64,000 bases of DNA, taken from the NCBI GenBank assembly GCA_963678705.1, contig OY783203.1:6944001-7008000 (forward strand). Direction: 5' to 3'. Both the position numbers and the translations under genes were made by a program. The notes beneath the pieces are model-generated. The model saw only the letters and a list, made by a program, of their open reading frames with translations. It ran no database searches and was not told the origin of the DNA. This stretch comes from Panorpa germanica. Taxonomy: Eukaryota; Arthropoda; Insecta; Mecoptera; Panorpidae. Shown here piece after piece: positions 12,891-26,600 of this stretch. How positions within the stretch are numbered: the stretch's first letter is position 1; every line of letters starts with the position of its first letter.

Positions 12891-13112
12891 CCCTTCCTTA
12901 AAAGAATAACAGACAGAGTAAAAATAGAATACTCAGGCAATGTGTCTCTTTAAATATGTTTCAAGTAATATTCAACTTTTGTTGAATATGTATACAATTT
13001 CTGATGAACTTGCCTCGTTAAAACGCCACTTTAGGAAATTCTTTTCTAAATTTCATTCTTTCTTATGTAAATTTGAACAAACTGATGATGACTCTTTAAA
13101 CAGATGCTACCA

Positions 13113-13195
13113 AAGCCCGTATTCCTGAGTCTTGCTAGCAATAATCGTAATCGAACAGATCTAATTTATATGAATGAAACATTTTACGAATCAAT
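13113..13195 (-). repeat. Single arm of the long-TIR MITE family
   Basis: AGCCCGTATTCCTGAGTCTT through ACATTTTACGAATCA matches the left arm of the element at 10620. No facing arm was found nearby. Confidence 0.55.
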
Positions 13196-14153
13196 TTCTT
13201 TGCTAAACAATAAGATTGTCTATTTTCGAATTTATTAGGAGAAAATTGTTTTAAGATAGATGTGTCTCCACTGTGTCCCAAAACTAATACTAATAGTTGT
13301 ATGTTTTGCGATTGACATGCGAGTATAGCTGTACACATTATACCGGCGTTATAGAAATCACACGGAAAATATTTGCAATTCAGTAATACATGGAATCAAA
13401 CAAACGTAATCGCACTGGCAATATTATTTATTTCACCGAATTTTTATTCACAGTGCGACACTTACTTAGTCAAAAAGTAAGAATATATCTAACCATTTCT
13501 TCTTATAGAAGAAATCTTCTTCAATAAATTGAGCACACGGCTGAACTATAATATGAACAGCATTAGACTGACAACAGGGCCTTTCAATTATCAATTTTAT
13601 AAAACAGAAATTAATGTCATTCCAAATTAAATTTTAAACTTTTTACCGTCATATTCCATTCCTAATATTCATAAATGCAAACTGCTTCAGTTCATTCATT
13701 AGCTCGATAGAACGTATTAAGAATTCTTCGTGGACTAAGTGAGCAAATATATATAGCATTAATTACATAAATTGACAATATTGACTAAAATCATTTGTTT
13801 ATATTATAAACTGTAAATGACCATCACAATAGGTAATTATCACATTCATTATATTTAAATTATTTTGAAGTGGTTTCATACAAAAAATCACTTGAAGACT
13901 CTAAATATTAACCAAGTAAATGGCAGTTAATCCAATAAATTGCCATACTTATGAAATCAATTTAAAAGAATCAAAAGTCAGATAAAATAGAATCTACAAG
14001 TAACATAAACCATAAGTTAGCAATACACCACTCGCCTATTTTTAATTTAAACCATTATACTTAGAATAACCTTCTATTGATTATCTATAATTGTTAGCAA
14101 AATCACAAAAAATAAACTTTCTTTGCTTTTAAAAAAAAATTAATTTTTTCCAG

Positions 14154-14307
14154 AGACATTCTGCGTTAAAGACGGCCAGGAATCTAGCAATGAGTTACGA
14201 CATGAGTCAAGCCAACAGGTATTCTGGGTAAACGCAAAATAAAGTATTAACCGTAGACTTCGAGTTTACGGGTTGACAGATTAAATAAAGGGTTGTGATT
14301 GGTCAAA
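14154..14307 (+). promoter_or_regulatory. Probable zen 5' leader with short upstream ORF
   Basis: A T-rich tract ending TTTTTTCCAG at 14153 makes a good splice acceptor, so a leader exon probably starts at 14154. It would follow an unseen noncoding exon. A 13-codon upstream ORF (ATG at 14190, MSYDMSQANRYSG, stop TAA at 14229-14231) precedes the main start. A donor-like CAG|GTATTC lies at 14218/14219, but splicing from it straight to exon 2 would break the frame. Promoter location is unknown. Confidence 0.4.
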
Positions 14308-14697
14308 ATGTCTACAAATCGTAAGGTATTTTCTTATCAGTATGAAAATGAAGAACTCCCTCCACTTTCTGAAAGGGTACAAATTGATAAACCTTTAGCA
14401 ACAGAACATCAGTTAGAAGTTGGCGTTGGTGCAGTGCACGTGGAATCCAGTCGTTACCAAAAATTTAGTGTCAGTGAAGATAGTTCAGTTGATCAAAGTG
14501 TTGATATCGAGAATTTAAGTGTTTCTGAAGATATTTCCTCCCAAGTGTATAATAATTTAGAAATGCAACCACAATCAGCAAATAGTGGAGTTGATATTCC
14601 AATTAATTACGGAATGCCTGCAGAGTATTCCTACAGTTCTGCTGCTAATTACTCATCATACTATGCAATGCAACAGCAGTACTATCAACCACAACAG
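14308..14697 (+). CDS. zen: zen coding exon 1
   Basis: 130 codons, phase 0 at the donor CAACAG|GTATGT. It encodes an acidic, serine-rich N-terminus with no known domain, ending in tyrosine/glutamine-rich sequence ([10 protein letters not shown]). The first ATG of the frame is used. It has a purine at -3 (CAAAATG). Confidence 0.9.
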
Positions 14698-17600
14698 GTA
14701 TGTTAATAGTTAATGTAGATAGATAGTAGCAATTACTAATTTTTTAGTGTAACATTAGAAATTACTGATTTAATAGACACCCTATAAGAATTATATACTA
14801 TAGTAGTTAAAATTAATTATAAATTTTAGTTGCTTAGTAGTTGACCTTGTATATACTAGTTTCCTTATTTACCATTATTTTATTCATACAAATTTTAACG
14901 AAATTCCAACCAACGTGTATTATATTCCCTTCTTATCTTCCTAAGTTTTATGAAATGTTTTTAATGAAAAAATTGTCAGTGCCAATTCAATTCTTTAAAA
15001 TGTAGTATTATTTAATTCATTCATTCATTCATGGTGCATTTTGTTTATTTCGTTCCTACTAACTGAATACAAACTCAGCGATTTCAACTGAATACTCGAA
15101 ATAAAGTTGTTGATAACTCTAATGAAATTTAACAGCATAGTCAGAAGAGTGTTTTCAATGATAAAACAGGTAAAATGTACAATCCTTATGGAGTTTATTC
15201 ATATAGTATAGTGTAAAATATGTCGATATTGAAAAAATCGCTTTTAGCGACATCATATATTGATATATCTTCTATGAACTAAAATTACTGTTGAGTCGCC
15301 GAATAATTTTAGGTCATAAAAGATACATCGGTGTCGCTAAAACCGGTTTTTTCAGTATTGAAAGATTGTACACTAAGTGAAGGTTTTACACTTAGGGAAG
15401 ATTGCAACTAAACCCAAGTATTTATTAGCAAGGCCAATCCTTTCTTCATTCTTCCTTCAGCTTTGCACACTCGTAATCCTGCGAACTAAAATGATGTGGC
15501 CTAGATCTTGTTTTTCTTCTCCACACCTGTATGTACCCTGAAAATATATGTCATAATTACCGAGTAAACATTTTGACATCATATTGAAGATGCGTATGAC
15601 TTTTTTGTCATGAAACCATTAAAACAAACCATTGAAATAAACCATTAAAGTGTAACAGAGACAGATATACCTTGTTTCTTTTTCTATGACATTCTGATGA
15701 AATATTTTCAATTGTAAACGAGACAGCAACTATATCTCCATTTAACTGAGTGTTGTTGGAAAGAGAAAGAATATTCTTATGAAAAAATTCTTAATTTTTT
15801 CTTTCATATTTCACCTAGATATGCCATTTCACACAAATGTTAACTGAGTATTTTAATATACTGTATAAAATTATTTATTAATTAATATCTTAACCAATTA
15901 TATTTATTTTAAGGTACAAGGTTACGATTCCATGCCAAATATGCCTGCAATGAACATTCCTATGGATAATATGTTTAGTGGTTATCCTCCTCAACAATAT
16001 AACGGAGTGAACTTAATTGCTCCAGCCGAATCCAGCCCTGTTAATATGAATCCTATACTCTTTCAAGCAACTAGTACTCCTGGTAAGTTTCATTTGTTTA
16101 TTATAGAAAACTGTGTAGTCATATTTTGTATATAAACTGTAGTAATGTTTTGTCTAGTACTGTAAATTCGGAAAGACGCCTCTTTCTTACTACTATACTG
16201 TCAAATTTGCTACATTTACAACTCCGCAACTTTTTCTTTCTTTCCTCTTTCTCTCTTCTTATTTTACGTTTCTTCCATTTTCTCTGTACTTTGCCATACG
16301 CCTCCTTCCTCCGGTGCACCCTCTCATCAACTCCTCCATCTTCTTTTCACTGTTTATAAGACCCTCACATGTCTCTTTTATATCCTCCAACGTCTCTCTT
16401 TCTTTCTTGCATATTCTACATAACCTTTCCTCTCTTTTCTCCTGATATCTACTTAATTTCTCTTTATTTCACATTCTGAATCTTGCGATTCATTTTACAT
16501 TTCTTGTCTCTTTTCCTCTTATATATTCTTGTAGCACGCTCTCCCATAGCCTCTTGTATCTTTCATTATATTTACTTTTATCAATTTCCGTCCGAGAGGA
16601 TCTCTTGTTGTTAATTGTTAATTATTTAAAGCGAAGTACATCGTTAAATATAGTATTAATATAAAAACTGGTAAAATAAAAACTAGTCTGGTCTAGTACG
16701 GCACATCATAACACGTATTCGTGCAAGTATGTAAAGAGTTATTATATATAAATTTATTTGTCTCTTGGTGTTGGCATAAAAATTGAAGTGGTAAAATCGT
16801 GTGCCACTGTCACAGCCACTGCCATTGCCACTGCCAACGTAGAGATGACAGCTAAAATGCTATAGAAGTCCACGCATTTTGATTAACGACCGAAGCATTT
16901 AACCCATATTTGATATTGGATCCAATATGAATAAAAGGGGGGTTTTAAATACATATCATATGTATTATAACTTGAAAAGGGCTTACATTGTGATGGTGAT
17001 TGCAATGTATTAAATTCGTAATGAAGTATCTGGTTATTAATACTGTATCATCCATATATAAAATATTGATTATTTATTAGCAGGTTTTTTAACCGGACAC
17101 TAAATTTCATTTCGAGAGGGTGATATGTATATATATATATATATATGTTTTGTATACATATATAAAATTACAAGGATACGGTAAAAAATATATAGTTTTG
17201 TTTTATGAGTTCTTTATTTATATAAACCTAATTAGAAATCCGTGTTTATTTGTTTTGTAATAATGTAATTATATTACAGTATATTTATTATAGCCGGACA
17301 TTTTTAAGAATATTTTATTTCTTTTTGAATAAATATTTTTGTAGTCTATAATTACTTGAATGACGTCATAGTAGAAATATTTGTATTCTGCTTTGTGATA
17401 TCGCTTCAGTAGTAAGACACCTGTGAATATTGAGTTTTGATATAACGACGAAGAAAATATTCGAGTGTATGCATTCCAGTGCTATTCGACAAGTTTATAT
17501 TCATTATATTTTTATTAGCTTGCATTTATCTGAATATAAATCATATAGAGGATACAATTTTACATATAACTGCATACTGAACTGAAATTATGATTATTCT

Positions 17601-20600
17601 GAGATACCTTACGAATGAAGTGGATAATCGACGCATTTACATTTTTCATAGACTCAGTTTGTCTTAAGACAAAATTGTTCGTTTTGTCTTTATCTTTATT
17701 AATCTTCTACGGTATTAATATCTTAAGACAATCGTGTTCCAGTTCCGAACTTTTGTTATTCAATGTGTCTGGTCATATTCACACTACATGTTCATTTATT
17801 TGTGCTGTTTAATAATTATTGAAGGTCAAGTGGACGTGCAAGATTTGACGAACCACCTGTACATAATTGTTTTTAAAATATTACAAATATTGAACAATCT
17901 CATCTAAATTTTTTACACATTCCTTAAAATATTATAAAATCTCATCTGAACAAATGTTTACAAGTGTCCATAGGGTTAAAAACAGTTGTTATTCTTAAGT
18001 ATTATATCGCTTATTAACGTTTTTACCAAGAACACTTGCAATAATGCATAAACTACGTCTTTAAAAGAAATAAAAGCAAATCACTTTTATATATAATTTA
18101 GACACATTTATTTCCTCAAAGCGCCTGCGATTTTTAAAACGCCACCTTAATAACATTTATTTATCGTTTTAAAAAAATTACTGAAATATTTTAAATTAAT
18201 TTTTGTGTATATGCAATTTCTGTCTATAAAAGATAATATTCTTGTAATTTTCTTCTTTTAAACGACTAATTTTCCATGTTACTGATTCCGTGACTTAATG
18301 TACTACTACTAGTATATTTAATAATACGTCTATAAGAAAATGAATCGAATTTCTACCACCAGTTTGTTTTCACACAGTTTTTAAACTTGCATGACTTTCC
18401 CTAAAAGAGTTATGGCTGCGTTTTAACAATAATGTTTGTTTTTACCTTCGTTTACTACACTACTCCATGCCGAAGTAGTTTAAATATTAAATGTAATGTT
18501 AATAAGTTAGAACGAAATATACACAGACAATTAAAGATAGAAAGAGATAGCCATTGTCTTCAAACTCCAATTAAATTTAACCAATATATTACACCGAGTG
18601 TATCGTATAATTAATTTGACATAATGGATTATTATACAAAAAAGATAAAAAAATATATTCTTTATAAGGTTGTAATTATTGATAATAACAAACTAGTTTA
18701 ATATAAAGATATTGTTTTAAAAACAACGTATATTATTTAATAATATCTTTTTTATTTTAAAGTCATACTTTTGCTATTGTTTGTACTTTTACCTAATACT
18801 TAAGAAATTTATATCTGTCAAAAATTTCTTTGTTTCTATTTGAACAAATATTCAATAGGAAGTTAGACGCCTCGAATTTATAAAATACCTGCGTAATTCT
18901 ACGTTAAATATTTTGGCGCCGGCCTATTTATATCTCATTGAGTTAGCCTAATCTTTCCCCACTGATCAAAGTATTTTATTGAAATAGAAATTTGAATATA
19001 CCACAAAAGTAACCAACTGGGTTTGTGATACTTATCTATATTTCTATTTATATATTAAATATATTAGTATTTTTAAGAATGGATTTTCATTTAGATAGAT
19101 TCAATTAGTACATACTTATTTGTTCTTCATTATAGTCAAAATTTTTGTTATATTTTTTTTAATAATTCTTCATTTTAGTTAAATTTTTTATTTTAGTCAA
19201 AATTTGTATAATACTTTTCTTTTTAACAATTTTGTGTCCTTAAAATGTGGAACGTTGATGCTTGACTGTGTCTTATTGCTTAATTACCAGACTAGGATCA
19301 TTTACGATGTGGACGCCATGAACAGGTCCGCATCTGGAGGTGTGTACGCCCAGGGGCAACGAAGGGGCGGGGGCCCCTAATTATTTTACGAATAAAAGGA
19401 ACAATTTTTTTCAGTCAAGTCTCAAAAATTTATTGCTTTTATCTCTATTGTGGAGGCCCCGCCTGCCCTCCCTCAAATGCGGGCCTGGCAATGGACTACG
19501 TTAATTTAAAGAATATATAATGCTAATTTTGCCAGTGCCGCTTTTAGTATCGGTGAGCCCCTAGACATAAGTTGTAATGGGAATTTTTCATAAATTTTTA
19601 AGAATTATTTATTTCATTAAAGTGAAAGTAAAGTGAAATTTCTTATTTTAAAGGGGGTTACTTGTTAAGAAATATCTCCGTGGTCGAATAATTTGAATAA
19701 TTCTGTAAGTAAGTATTTTTGATGATAATTGACGAGAAATAAAATGTTATATTGAAAGTTTTATAAAAGTTAACAAGCACAAAGATAGCAAATATTAATG
19801 ATGATAAACTAAGGTGCATGAATGCTTTTAAAGATATACGCAGTGATTCTAATGGGATTTCTAAAGAGCGAGGCGCAAAATTTTAATACATATATAGTAA
19901 TGAATTTTTCGAGGCCCCCGGGCTATTGCTCTGCTTGCCACCCCCTAAGGCCGCCTCTGGACAAAGGGATAATGTTGTCACTTATAAATATATATACCCT
20001 GTAAAATAAAAATTGATAGAGAAATGGTTTAGACATCTCTTTCTTAGACTGGAGCCTTACTGCGAAATAAAATTAGAGTGGAAAAAATCCGTACCTCAAA
20101 TTTATTTCAAACTGCAGATTTACCTGCGCGATTTTTAAATCAGTAGATTGCGTGTACATTTATATGACTCAAACTAATACAAAAAGACAAATTTGAAACA
20201 TTTTATATTTAAGCATATTTTTTACCTTTTTTTTACGGTGTAAAAGTGTAGATTTAGAAAAACTAAAATTACATTCGACACAGTGCCCTGCTTGCCCCTC
20301 CCTGCGCGCGCCAATGTAAATAAGTATATAAATGCATATAGTCACTAGTCGCACTGCATTAAATAAATCAAACTGCTAAAGACAATTATTTTAGTTTCAA
20401 TATCAATAAATCAAAATCACGTGCCTGTATATAAACATATCAAATTTATGAACCAATTGACGTATCAATAGCAATATTTATGTTATATTATATTTCATCA
20501 TAACATAATTCATAATAATAAAATTAAAATAGATTTATTGCTATTCTATTTATGTTCCTTCACGCCGTAGTGCTGGTAGTCACTAACACTATAGTACACA

Positions 20601-23600
20601 ATGTATTAGTAGTATGAGTACACTCTAAAGAACAGGTACAATCTGACGCAATGGGTCAGAAACATAACCTCTGAAATAAGTCAGATTCAGTGGCAAGTAA
20701 TAAATCAAATGGAGGGAGGAAGCTGGGGTTACAGGAATAAAAAAACTTGTAGCTATGTTTACACCTTTTCTGTTTATTTGTTATGACTAAGGTTTTTTTC
20801 TTGTGAACAGAATAGGCGATTAAATAAATACAACTTCGTATAAAATGTAAGGCGATGATTGAAAATAAAGGGTAAAATTTGTAAATAAAACTTTGACTTT
20901 TATACACGCTTAAGAGATGATTTTTCAATTGTGAGTTTTTTTTATTATATTACTGCGATGGCAGTATCACCCAGTAAACATTTTAGAGTCACTTTGCTTT
21001 CATATTGAAGATGCGTATGATTTTTTTGTCATGAAAGAGTTCATTTACAGTTCTATTGTCTATTTTATCGGCTACAAATGACGAATCCACTTTACTTGTC
21101 GGAATACAAATAAAGATAAAGTTCACGCGAACTATAATTGAAGTGTAATAAAGATAGAAACGTCACAAAGCAGGACACTTCACCAAATTGTAACTGGTAA
21201 CTGTGATATAATATTGTGTTTTGTAGATTTGTTTATTATTGATAATAGTGAGTTAAACTACAGTTATGATATTACCATAAAAATTCGTTTTCTAATCTGG
21301 TTTATCAAAATCCGACCACAGTTTACTTAGGAAAAATGTCATCCAGATATTTTACTTGGTTAAGCAAATGTTATGTACACTGTGAGAAAGACATAGTAAT
21401 AATTACTATGTGAATATAGTATCTGGGTGCTATAATGGTTTTATGACAAAACTCTTATGTAAATATTAAACAATACTATAAACATGGTTATTTTTATTTT
21501 AATCTAAAGAAATTTTTGTCTTTATACCATTATAGCACCCTGGTAATATGTCACACAGTAATATTATTGTTACATATTCTCACAGTGTATTTATTCATTT
21601 AATGTTGTAGGGCTTTACATTCTTCCTTTATATAAATCGTCTAACTTACATTTCTTTTTCTCTTATGTTAAATTTATATTTATTTTAATTTATGTTTCTT
21701 CTTCATTAAATTTCAAACCAATGACTTACTCATCTTCCGTCTTCTCCTATTGTCTTCTCTTTCTGTACTCTACTCCTCCTTTCCTTATAAAATTCCTTCT
21801 CTTTCCTTCTTCTTCATCGCCACTTCCCCGTACTCTTTCAACCATGCTTCTATTTTCTTTTCACTGTCTATCTTATTCGTATCTTGACTCGAACAAAAAT
21901 CAAAGCTGAGGCACAAAAGTTTTCAACTAACGTTTGTAGTAAACTACAGTTGCTATTAAACTGACTATTAACAATAGGCTCAAAGAAGAATGCGGTCCGA
22001 AATTTTTACAGTTGTGGAGTCCCTCATAGCGTCTAAAGTGCATCAGCTTAGGATACAATTCTCTCGATGTTTTCAAAAGTTTAATGTCTACATTTATTTC
22101 TAAGCATCTTGTTATAAAAGTGACTCGAATACATTAGTTTCTGATACATTGTCACGAGTGCCTGAAGTATAGGCAACTCAACTTACACATGATATATGGA
22201 TTGAATCTTTAATAGTTATGTTACGTACGTATTTCATTTGAGCTCGTTATAAAATAGAGTCTAATTAGATATTATTATTAATTTAATTTTTCGTTTTCTA
22301 ATAGATTTATTGTTATGTACGAGTATGTCCAATTTACTTTAAGAGCACTACGAAATACATATAACAAACAGTTTTAGTTCACAGTTCAATATTTAAAGGA
22401 AACGTCAGTGTTTTTTTGTGCTTATACTTAATATATACATACACACACACATATGTATGCATCAGTACTGTATAGTGTAATACAGAGACCATAGGGATGT
22501 TATTTAAGGGTAGGTTTTGATGTGAAATCATGCTTCTGTCAATCATTTTATTTAGTAGGGTGGTTTTTCACTATAGGGAATTCTAAAACGTTAAAATAAA
22601 GAGGGGTAGGTGGAGCTACATGATATTGACCCCGTATATACAAAATATTGTTAACCAATATGTTCCAAACCGTTGAGTGACATATTATAATATAATATAT
22701 GTGTATGAATGAAACAAAACATAGAACACATTATTTAATTATAATATAAGAAAGAGATAGTTATAGTTTAAAATACATATATGTATGTATTTATTTTTTA
22801 TTTTATAAAAACGTGTTATATTATGCACCCATGTTTTTGCTTTTGACCAAGTTTTGATGAGTTTTTGACAGGTTTAGGGTATTCTGACTAACCAATCAAC
22901 AAGCTCTAGTTACTCCTCCATTCTTTAATTTCAACTTGGGTATTAAATATGGCAAATATTTAAGAGGCAGGGTACTTTTACCCTGTGCTTATCGTGTTTT
23001 AATCTTTATCTTTTGCAAGGAAACATAAAAGAGATTAAAAATTATGCAGGGTGTTGGGTACATCGATTTCAATTTTGTTAAGTATGGAGGAGAAGTTCAA
23101 AGGGAACAAGTTTCTTAGTTTTACGGTTCTCTCAATTAAAAGTCGGTATTTATTTGAACGTTCATATATTAATAATCATATCCATATGTATAAGATCCAA
23201 AACTGAATCTCGAAGATAGCCTCTTAGCGAAAGGGGCGAATTTATACATATACACAATCAGAGGCGGTCTTTGGAAGAGGCAAGCGGGGCAACCGCCCGG
23301 GGCCTCGCTCTTGCCGGGGCTTCGCATTCTCACGCAACAAACCAAGTACAAAAATTCATTACTATATATATATGTGAATTTTGCGCCTCGCTCTTTAGAA
23401 ATCCCACTAGAATCACTGCGTATATCTTTTAAGGCATTGATGTACCTTAGTTTATCATCATTAACATTTGTCGTCTTTGTGCTTGTTAACTTTTATAAAA
23501 CTTCTAATATAAAATTTTATTTCTCGTCAATTATCATTAAAAATACTTACTTACAATTTACATAAATTATACAATGAACAAGTGCCTCGCAAAAATCTGC

Positions 23601-26600
23601 CGCACCGGGGCCTCGCAATGGCTAAGACCGCCCCTGCCTTTGCCCAAAATATTCTATAGATGCTCATGCATATATATGTATGTGTTTGTATTATTTAAGT
23701 ATACCAGTTTTAAGTTTATAATTTTCCGAAAACAAATCATCTGCAAAGATTTGCCACCCCGGGGCCTCGCAAAGTTCTGCCGCCCGGGACCTCGCAAAGA
23801 TCTGCTGTCCAGGGCCTCGCCATGGCTAAGGCCGCCCCTGTACACAATTGCGCCTCTTCTATTTTTGCGCCTCTTCTTTGCCTACACCCTCAGCGTAATC
23901 CAACCTGCCCACCACCTCGTTACGTTCCTGGTCAGGAAATACCCGCATATTAAATATAGTTTATAACCCATTCTCAAAGACGAATTGTACAGTTTCAAAA
24001 TAATATGAATAATACTACATAAGTATTTTTTATATGAACATTATATTCCATGAGAAAATATAGTAAACATTAGAAATAAAATAAGAAACATTTAAAATAA
24101 ATTTTCTCACAGAAGTAAAGTTTTTATAGGCTTAGTGCATTACATTTCGATGTTTTTTAACTGAGTTCCATGTCGTGAACGAACATAGGCGTTCGCTGAT
24201 AACGGCAAAGGGGGTACTTATTTCATAACTTTTTTGATTTTCAATTTACACTAGATAGAATGTAATCTGCGACAAATGTTGAGTAAGTTAAATACGAATG
24301 AATCTGAAGCTAAGTGTTCCTCTGTTAAACTTTCTGTGGACGTCAATGTGTTAGATTATATGTCAACGTAAAGGATGTTAAGATGTTGGGACTTCGTTAC
24401 TCGCCTAATCAAAGAATTAAAGTTTAAAATTGGTTTTTAAGACAGGGCCTGATTTAAAAAGACTATAGTTTAAGTGTTACTGTCTACATAATATATGTTA
24501 TTTAATATTTAAAAAACTTATTGTTTACACAATTTTTTATCTAAATATAATATACAGTTAATTGTTCATTAGTTTTAACATCATAAATTATACATTTACA
24601 AATTGTTACTTAAATTTTCTTTCACTATAAGATTATGAATAATTATTTTACTTTTCTGAATGCGTTACTTTATTATTTCAAATTTCAAAAAGTTTATGTC
24701 ATCAAAAATACATTTTCATTTTGATTTTATTTTTATTATATGGATGGGATAGGAATAATACAGATACTATACAAAAAATAATATTGTTCTACATTTATTA
24801 TATACAGGCCACGATAGATGAGAGCGCTTATGCTTGACAGCAGACTGCTATGTCTTCGGGCTCGAGCCTCGGACCCACCGGGTCCATAAATTAGACAAAT
24901 AATTTTGAAACAAAATGTGAGATACATTTTTTTTTTCTTTTTTTCTCTTGTAGTCATGAGCAGGACCACCCTATGGTGCCCGCTTATCGTTGAATATTGG
25001 GACAAGTTTAAAAATAATGCTCTTACACGAAATATTAGTAGGGGTCCAAACATATGCAAGAGATATATAAATTATTATAAGGTGCGACGTTATAAGGGTC
25101 AGAAGCATTGTGACGTCACATGCAGTATAAAATATATAAAAGAATTATAAAACGGAAAGTGTTAAAAAAAAGTAATATCCTAAAATAATTATAAATTTTC
25201 ATGAGATCTAAAAATAAAAAAAAATTACTTGTACTTTATGGATGACCCCTTGTTAGATAACTTTAAAAGACTACAACAAAGAACATTTTGTTTTATTAAT
25301 TAGAAGTGGATTTTTAGGTGTGCATGTTAAAATAGGCCCTGTGAGTATTTCTTTGTTAGAGATCGAGAGTAGTTTACTTGTCACTTGAAACAAAATTATT
25401 TAATAATGATTGTCTTGCAAATTGCTTGCATTATTAGCTCTAGATTTCTATTTTTATTATTTGTAAATATAAACAAAACATAATCACAATTACATCCTCA
25501 TTTACACGGTCTGGGTTTTTATATCGCTTCTGTTTAAAGATGATATTAGTTGTAGAGACTTGTCTGCAAGAGTTCTCATCACATAGGTCAGGGATGGCAA
25601 TTCTATGGCACGTCGACGGTGTGCAGTCAATTGTGACTAAGTACAGACAATGTGACAAGATACAATTGAGACTTAAGAAAAGTAAAAGGTAGATTCAATT
25701 AAAATGGCATTAAATTGAGTTTTGATAAATATGATGTTTACATTTTTGACACATATGATAGCGAGGTCAATATAAATATTAACAAAGTAATAAAATATAA
25801 TCAAAGAAACCCCAAATATACTCTGCAATTCTACAATACTCGATCTTATGAGCCGCCTGACTTTAAACAATAATATTATTAAAAGAAATCTAGATACAAA
25901 ACACAAAACGTATTACAGAACAATTATTAAATATTAAAACAAAGATTAAAATATTAAAATATTAAAACAAAGATATTAGGACAATTATTGAATATTAGAA
26001 ATATTATTTAAAAGCGGTATGGCTGCTGCGATCACAAAATCGGTTCTACTATTAGTGCTATAAGAATAGAGTACACAAGAGATAGCCGACGAGTGTCCTA
26101 TGTGTCTCTTTCTAACCGAGCACTGTCAATGAGCCAAGCCAGCAGCACCTATCTCTCTCTTTGCCTTTATCGCTTCCTCTACACGCGGATGTACCCTTCG
26201 CACACTCTATTCTTACTGCTGCTTACCCTTGCTGTACTGATTTCAGAAGCAGAACCGAAATTGTCACAGAATAGTAACAAATTTTTATGAAACTAATTAG
26301 ACTAGCAAATAATATACAAAAATTTGGAGAAAACTAATATTTTCTTTCATTTTTCAACGGTAATTTTGGAGCCTTTAGATATTTCTTCTTTAAATAAATA
26401 CAGTTTGTTTTGTTTAATTTAGAATATAAAATTAGAATTATGAATTAAAATAAAAACATAATTTTGAATTTTAGAATTGATGTTGCAGAGCTCAAAATTA
26501 GAATGATAAACACTTTAGAAATAAAATAGTTCTGAAATTAGAAAATAATGTGAAGTTAATTACAGAAGGTGCATCTTTCCATAAGTTACAGATACCAACA

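Larger units (their letters stand above)
1..14307. other. Gene-poor region upstream of zen
   Basis: No firm gene is visible. The stretch is AT-rich and holds a possible orphan exon (1054-1182), a hAT-type MITE with a nested LINE relic (1260-1862), tRNA-derived SINE copies (2326-2576 and 3560-3732), a (TA)n array (6257-6341), a LINE 3' fragment (7400-8010), a long inverted-repeat MITE (10620-10935) and further small repeats listed separately. Any upstream noncoding exon or promoter of zen should lie in its last part, but I cannot place a TATA box or initiator with confidence. Confidence 0.6.
14698..15913 (+). other. zen intron 1 (1,216 bp)
   Basis: Donor GTATGT, acceptor TTTATTTTAAG. AT-rich, and it contains a dispersed repeat (15565-15680). 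A palindromic pair, AAAAAATCGCTTTTAGCGAC (about 15232) and GTCGCTAAAACCGGTTTTTT (about 15333), flanks about 80 bp. No coding content seen. Confidence 0.85.

Noticed and set aside
14299..14307. An earlier TTG start for zen
   Set aside because: Non-ATG initiation is not needed: a well-placed ATG lies at 14308, and an in-frame TGA ends at 14298.
24443..25341. CAGGGCCTGATTT and, facing it, CAGGGCCTATTTT could be ends of a 0.9-kb hAT element containing the SINE and MITE fragments
   Set aside because: The inverted match is only about 10 bp and the flanking 8-mers (TTTTAAGA and TGAGTATT) do not match.
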